Source of the DNA: Achromobacter spanius
GTDB lineage: Bacteria > Pseudomonadota > Gammaproteobacteria > Burkholderiales > Burkholderiaceae_B
Direction: 5' to 3'
Length of the DNA: 64,000 bases
Assembly: GCF_002812705.1 (NCBI RefSeq)
Contig: NZ_CP025030.1
Location: forward strand, 1,240,001-1,304,000
Shown piece after piece: positions 60,859 to 64,000 of the stretch (position 1 is its first letter; every line of letters starts with the position of its first letter). The notes beneath the pieces are model-generated. The model was not told the DNA's origin, did not search any database, and saw only the letters and a list, made by a program, of their open reading frames with translations. The position numbers and the translations under genes are program-made.

Positions 60859-61163
60859 GCCTGCACCTTGCGCGCGCCCAACTGGCGCTCGATCTTCATG
60901 CCCTCGCGCACGGCCGTCATGCAGCCCTGCTGGTTCGCCTGGCCATCAATGGTGACCAGGCAGTCGTAGCACACCCCCATCATGCAATAGGGGCCGCGCG
61001 GCACTTCGTTCACCGCCGTGTCGCGACAGGCCGACACGCCGCCCGCGAACAACGCCGCCGCCACCGTATCGCCTGGCCGGCATTGCAGTTCGGCCCCATT
61101 GACCGTCACGCGCACGGGTGCGCTTTGCGTCTGGCGCTGCGCCTCGTCAAGCCTCTTGAACAT
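60855..61163 (-). CDS. small (2Fe-2S) ferredoxin-like subunit, HcnA-like
   Basis: 102 aa from the ATG at 61163; upstream in-frame codons to 61202 lie within the neighbouring gene. The plant-type ferredoxin fold is shortened, with the Cys set ACRDTAVNEVPRGPYCMMGVCYDCLVTIDG and QQGC. Length and motifs match HcnA and the gamma subunits of opine and hydroxyproline dehydrogenases. It overlaps the upstream FAD subunit by 17 bp and the large subunit by 4 bp. Confidence 0.93.
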   Translation of the reverse strand: MFKRLDEAQRQTQSAPVRVTVNGAELQCRPGDTVAAALFAGGVSACRDTAVNEVPRGPYCMMGVCYDCLVTIDGQANQQGCMTAVREGMKIERQLGARKVQA

Positions 61164-62304
61164 GAAACCTCCGGGTCGAGAAGGGCGCCATGTCGTCGGC
61201 AAGCTTGCCGGCCACGATCATGGGCGCCAGATTGAGCGCGTGCGCGGCGGCCAGCGTCACACCGCTATGACAGGTGGCGACGAAGGCGCCGGGGCACGTT
61301 TCGGATTGCTGATAAATGGGAAAGCCGTCCTTGGACATCACGCGCAGCGCCGCCCAGCTGCGCACCACGCGCACGTCGCGCAAGGCCGGCAGCGTGCGCA
61401 CGGCACGATCAGCCAGCGTACCCAGGATAGGCAGGCCCACCAGGTTATCCACATAGCCGGCTTCTTCCTGCGAATCGCCGATCAGCCAGGTGCCTTCATC
61501 GGTCTGGCGCAAGGTGGATAGCGGCGTCTCCAGCATGCGGCGCGTGCGTTCCAGCACCACGATCTGGCCGCGCTGCGGGCGCACCGGCACGTCCAGGCCA
61601 ACTTGCGCGCCCAGGTCCTTGTTGGACAGGCCCGAGGCCAGCACAAGCTTGCGCGCGCGCACCGTGCCGCCCGGCGTCGCAACCTCGAACACACCATCGC
61701 GCTGCTTGATGCCTTGCGCCGGACGGCGCGGCAGGTAATCCACAACCCGCTGTGCAAAACTCGCATGCAGCGCGCGCAGCAGCTTGAGCGGATTGGCAAT
61801 GCCATCCACCGGTGTCCACGTGGCGCCGCGTACGTCGGGGCCGATGCCCGGCACCAGGTCGGCGACTTCAGCGCGGTCCAGCAGCTTCCAGTCGTATTGC
61901 GCCATGCCGGGCTGCGCCAGCAGGGTCTTCATGAAGTTGCCGCGCGCTTCCACTTCTTCATCACTCAGCAGCGCGTGCAGACCGCCGCGCTGCTCCAGAT
62001 GCACGTCCACGCCGGTCTCATCCAGCAGCTGCGCGGCCAGCCGAGGCCAGCCGGACGCGGACGTCATCGTCCACACGCCGTAGCGCGGCAGGCCCATGCC
62101 CTTGCTCTGTACCCACACCAGCCCGAAGTTGCCGCGTGACGCGCGGTAAGCCACGTCGCCTTCGTCCAGTACGGCCACATGGTCCAGTTCGCGCCGCAAT
62201 CCGTAAGCGATCGCCGAACCCACCAAGCCCCCGCCTATCACCACGGCGTCATAAATGCCGCGATGCACGGGCGCGCGGGGCGCCAGTTCTTTCTCGTCCG
62301 TCAT
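61147..62304 (-). CDS. FAD-dependent oxidoreductase subunit, HcnC/OoxB-like (DAO family)
   Basis: 385 aa. FAD fold VVIGGGLVGSAIAYGLRRELDHVAVLDEG, then NFGLVWVQSKG and the DAO-type C-terminus VVRSWAALRVMSKDGFPIYQ...GAFVATCHSGVTLAAAHAL. This is the substrate-oxidising subunit of the three-part dehydrogenase, which abstracts electrons from a secondary amine or amino acid and passes them through the [2Fe-2S] centres. Its ATG shares one base with the stop of the permease gene (TAATG). Confidence 0.92.
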   Translation of the reverse strand: MTDEKELAPRAPVHRGIYDAVVIGGGLVGSAIAYGLRRELDHVAVLDEGDVAYRASRGNFGLVWVQSKGMGLPRYGVWTMTSASGWPRLAAQLLDETGVDVHLEQRGGLHALLSDEEVEARGNFMKTLLAQPGMAQYDWKLLDRAEVADLVPGIGPDVRGATWTPVDGIANPLKLLRALHASFAQRVVDYLPRRPAQGIKQRDGVFEVATPGGTVRARKLVLASGLSNKDLGAQVGLDVPVRPQRGQIVVLERTRRMLETPLSTLRQTDEGTWLIGDSQEEAGYVDNLVGLPILGTLADRAVRTLPALRDVRVVRSWAALRVMSKDGFPIYQQSETCPGAFVATCHSGVTLAAAHALNLAPMIVAGKLADDMAPFSTRRFHVQEA

Positions 62305-63104
62305 TAGCGTCCCTTTCCTACAAACAGCTTTTCCAGACCGACCACGCGGTCCAGGATGAAGATGGCGATGATGGTCACGTAGATCAGCACGGCTGACACG
62401 GCGGTGACCAGCGGGTCGATCGTGTCTTCGATGTGCAGGAAGATGCGCACCGGCAACGTCGTCGTGGACGGCGAGGCAATGAAGATCGACATGGTCAATT
62501 CGTCAAAGCTCGTAATGAAGGCGATCACCCAGCCGCTGACCACCCCCGGCAACAACAGCGGCAGCACCACGCGCCGAAACGCCGTCCAGTTGGACGCGCC
62601 CAGCGACTGCGCGGCGCGCTCCAGCGCGGGGTCGATGCCGGTGGCCGACGCCAGCACCAGGCGCAGCGCGTACGGCATCACCAATATCACGTGCGCCACC
62701 ACCAGGCCCACATAGGTGCCGGCCAGATCCACCGTGGTGAAGAACTTCAGGAAGGCCAGCCCCAGCACCACATGCGGAATCATCAGCGGCGACATGAAGA
62801 AGGCCACCAGTGCCTCGCGGCCACGGAACCGGTTGCGGGCCAGGGCCAGCGCGCTGGGCACGGCCAGGCCGATCGCCAGCGTGGCCGACAGCGTGCCCAG
62901 GCCCAGGCTGAACCAGAACGCCTCGACAAAGCGCGGGTTGTCCAGAATGGCACGGAACCAGCGCAGCGACAGCCCGGTGGTGGGTAGCGAGATAAAGCCT
63001 TCGGAGGTGAACGCCACCGCGCACACCATGACGATGGGCGCCAGGATGAAGAGGATGAAAAGCGTGTGGAAGATCAGCCCGATGGGGCCGTTTCGAAATT
63101 GCAT
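62304..63104 (-). CDS. ABC transporter permease, PotC-like
   Basis: 266 aa, about six helices. EAA loop: IDPALERAAQSLGASNWTAFRRVVLPLLLPGVVSGWVIAFITSFDELTMSIFI, with the SFDEL segment characteristic of spermidine/putrescine-type (PotC) permeases. Pairs with the PotB-like gene one base upstream (TGA-G-ATG). Imports the substrate of the downstream oxidases; an opine, polyamine-like or quaternary amine is plausible. Confidence 0.94.
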   Translation of the reverse strand: MQFRNGPIGLIFHTLFILFILAPIVMVCAVAFTSEGFISLPTTGLSLRWFRAILDNPRFVEAFWFSLGLGTLSATLAIGLAVPSALALARNRFRGREALVAFFMSPLMIPHVVLGLAFLKFFTTVDLAGTYVGLVVAHVILVMPYALRLVLASATGIDPALERAAQSLGASNWTAFRRVVLPLLLPGVVSGWVIAFITSFDELTMSIFIASPSTTTLPVRIFLHIEDTIDPLVTAVSAVLIYVTIIAIFILDRVVGLEKLFVGKGR

Positions 63105-63105
63105 C

Positions 63106-63972
63106 TCAGCCTCCGGCCTGGTTGAAGACGGCGCCGTACTTGCGTTCGATGATGCGGTTGGCCGACAGCAACACCACCACGGTCGCCAGCAGCAGCACCA
63201 CCGCCAGGGCCGCGCCCAGGGGCCAGTTCAGCGTGTTCAGGAATTCGTCGTAGGCAGCGGTGGCCACGTTCTTCAGCCGCCGCCCGCCGATGATGGCCGG
63301 CGTGGCGAAGGAACTTGCCGCCATCGCAAACACCATGATGGCGCCCGACAGAATGCCCGGCATCACCTGCGGCACGATCACGCGGCGGATCACGGTGAAC
63401 TGCGACGCGCCCAACGACAGCGCGGCGGCTTCCGTGGCCGGGTTGATCCGCTGCAAGGACGCCCACACCGAAATCACCATGAAGGGCACCAGCACGTGCG
63501 TCAGCGCAATGCCCACGCCCAGGTTGCTGTACATCAGGTCCACGGGCGTCGAGGTCAGGCCGATGCCCATCAGCACCTTGCTGATCAGGCCGGTGGAACC
63601 GAACAACAGCGCCCAGCCCAGCGTGCGCACCACCACCGAAATCAAGAGCGGCCCCAACACCACCATCAGGAACAAGCCCTTCCACGGGTTGGCCATGCGC
63701 GACAAGACATACGCTTCGGCCGTGCCCAGAATCAGGCAGGCCACGGTCACGGCGGCCGCCACGCCGAACGTGCGCGCGTAGATCTCGTAGTAGTAGCCGT
63801 CGCTGAAGATTTCAAAGTAGTTCTTCCAGGTAAACGTGGCCTGCATGCCGCCGTAGAACTGGAAGTCGAAAAAGCTGATCAGGAACACCAGCGCCATCGG
63901 CACCACCAGGAAGGTGGCGTACACCACCAGCGCCGGCGCGCTCAGTACCCAGGGGTTGGTGCGCGTGCTCAT
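63106..63972 (-). CDS. ABC transporter permease, PotB-like
   Basis: 288 aa. EAA loop INPATEAAALSLGASQFTVIRRVIVPQVMPGILSGAIMVFAMAASSFATPAIIGG, as in PotB. N-terminal helix with PALVVYATFLVVPMALVFLISFFDFQFYGG. Its ATG overlaps the stop of a further gene by 4 bp (63969-63972), so the operon continues upstream past the window edge. Confidence 0.93.
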   Translation of the reverse strand: MSTRTNPWVLSAPALVVYATFLVVPMALVFLISFFDFQFYGGMQATFTWKNYFEIFSDGYYYEIYARTFGVAAAVTVACLILGTAEAYVLSRMANPWKGLFLMVVLGPLLISVVVRTLGWALLFGSTGLISKVLMGIGLTSTPVDLMYSNLGVGIALTHVLVPFMVISVWASLQRINPATEAAALSLGASQFTVIRRVIVPQVMPGILSGAIMVFAMAASSFATPAIIGGRRLKNVATAAYDEFLNTLNWPLGAALAVVLLLATVVVLLSANRIIERKYGAVFNQAGG

Positions 63973-64000
63973 GACGCGCTGCCCCGCGGCGCGGACGCCA
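63969..64000 (-). CDS. C-terminal end of an upstream operon gene (probably transporter component)
   Basis: Only the last ten codons are present, ending in the peptide ASAPRGSAS and a TGA that overlaps the PotB-like start by 4 bp. Position suggests the ATP-binding or binding-protein subunit of the same importer, but the peptide itself is not diagnostic. Confidence 0.4.
   Translation of the reverse strand, partial: ASAPRGSAS

Noticed and set aside
1-64000. CRISPR arrays, tRNA/rRNA genes, prophage or insertion sequences
   Set aside because: No spaced direct-repeat array, cloverleaf, transposase or phage structural gene was recognised on either strand.

Overview
The window is a GC-rich, gene-dense chromosomal segment of a betaproteobacterium, most likely Alcaligenaceae and probably Achromobacter. 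The basis is a Bug-type binding protein, a D-threonine aldolase whose catalytic residue numbers (K59, H347, D349) match those I recall for the Alcaligenes/Achromobacter xylosoxidans enzyme, the smg-gluQ-topB neighbourhood, and many solute transporters paired with single catabolic enzymes. I saw no rRNA, tRNA, CRISPR array, insertion sequence or prophage. The genus is inference; no search was run.

Layout. 1-4 kb: the end of a sigma-54 activator, convergent with a CheB-CheR-PAS fusion. 3.6-15.5 kb: regulator/target pairs (Lrp/LysE exporter, AraC-VOC behind an MscS channel, LysR/aldehyde dehydrogenase operon, AraC/SDR) plus small orphans. 15.5-17.8 kb: an accessory pocket with a zinc-ribbon membrane protein, an HD-phosphohydrolase remnant with an internal deletion, and a 'mobile mystery' HTH-Fic pair behind an array of operator-like repeats. 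17.9-29.7 kb: argD, a Bug protein, an MFS pump, a complete polar amino-acid ABC operon with a textbook sigma-54 promoter, D-threonine aldolase, and a complete TAXI-TRAP transporter.

29.9-36.6 kb is housekeeping: smg, gluQ, a very large GDYXXLXY membrane protein, and topB with a histone-like tail. 36.8-42.9 kb holds a NitT/TauT-type ABC operon ending in an SDR, then an acetolactate-synthase-like gene divergent from an Lrp-type regulator. 43-51.6 kb holds a bestrophin, a SET-domain protein, an FMN riboswitch with ribB, a frameshifted MFS gene beside its TetR regulator, small redox genes, a PanE-like reductase and a DedA-rhodanese fusion. 51.9-57.9 kb is a BMP/nucleoside-type ABC transporter with a cytosine-deaminase-like enzyme, preceded by a perfect NtrC-type dyad and a sigma-54 promoter. 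57.8-64 kb is a tightly overlapped minus-strand operon of PotB/PotC-like permeases, a three-part FAD/[2Fe-2S] amine dehydrogenase (HcnABC/opine-oxidase type), a second DadA-like oxidase and a RidA protein; it runs off the right edge.

The theme is scavenging of nitrogen-containing small molecules, with at least two operons apparently under RpoN control. The strongest unexplained structures are an array of TAACC repeats on an exact 21-bp register (26.26-26.36 kb), the repeat array before the HTH-Fic pair (17.65-17.76 kb), a family of about 67-bp elements with complementary ends (36.6 and 40.4 kb), one of whose boxes supplies the topB stop codon, and the NtrC/sigma-54 pair at 51.7-51.8 kb.
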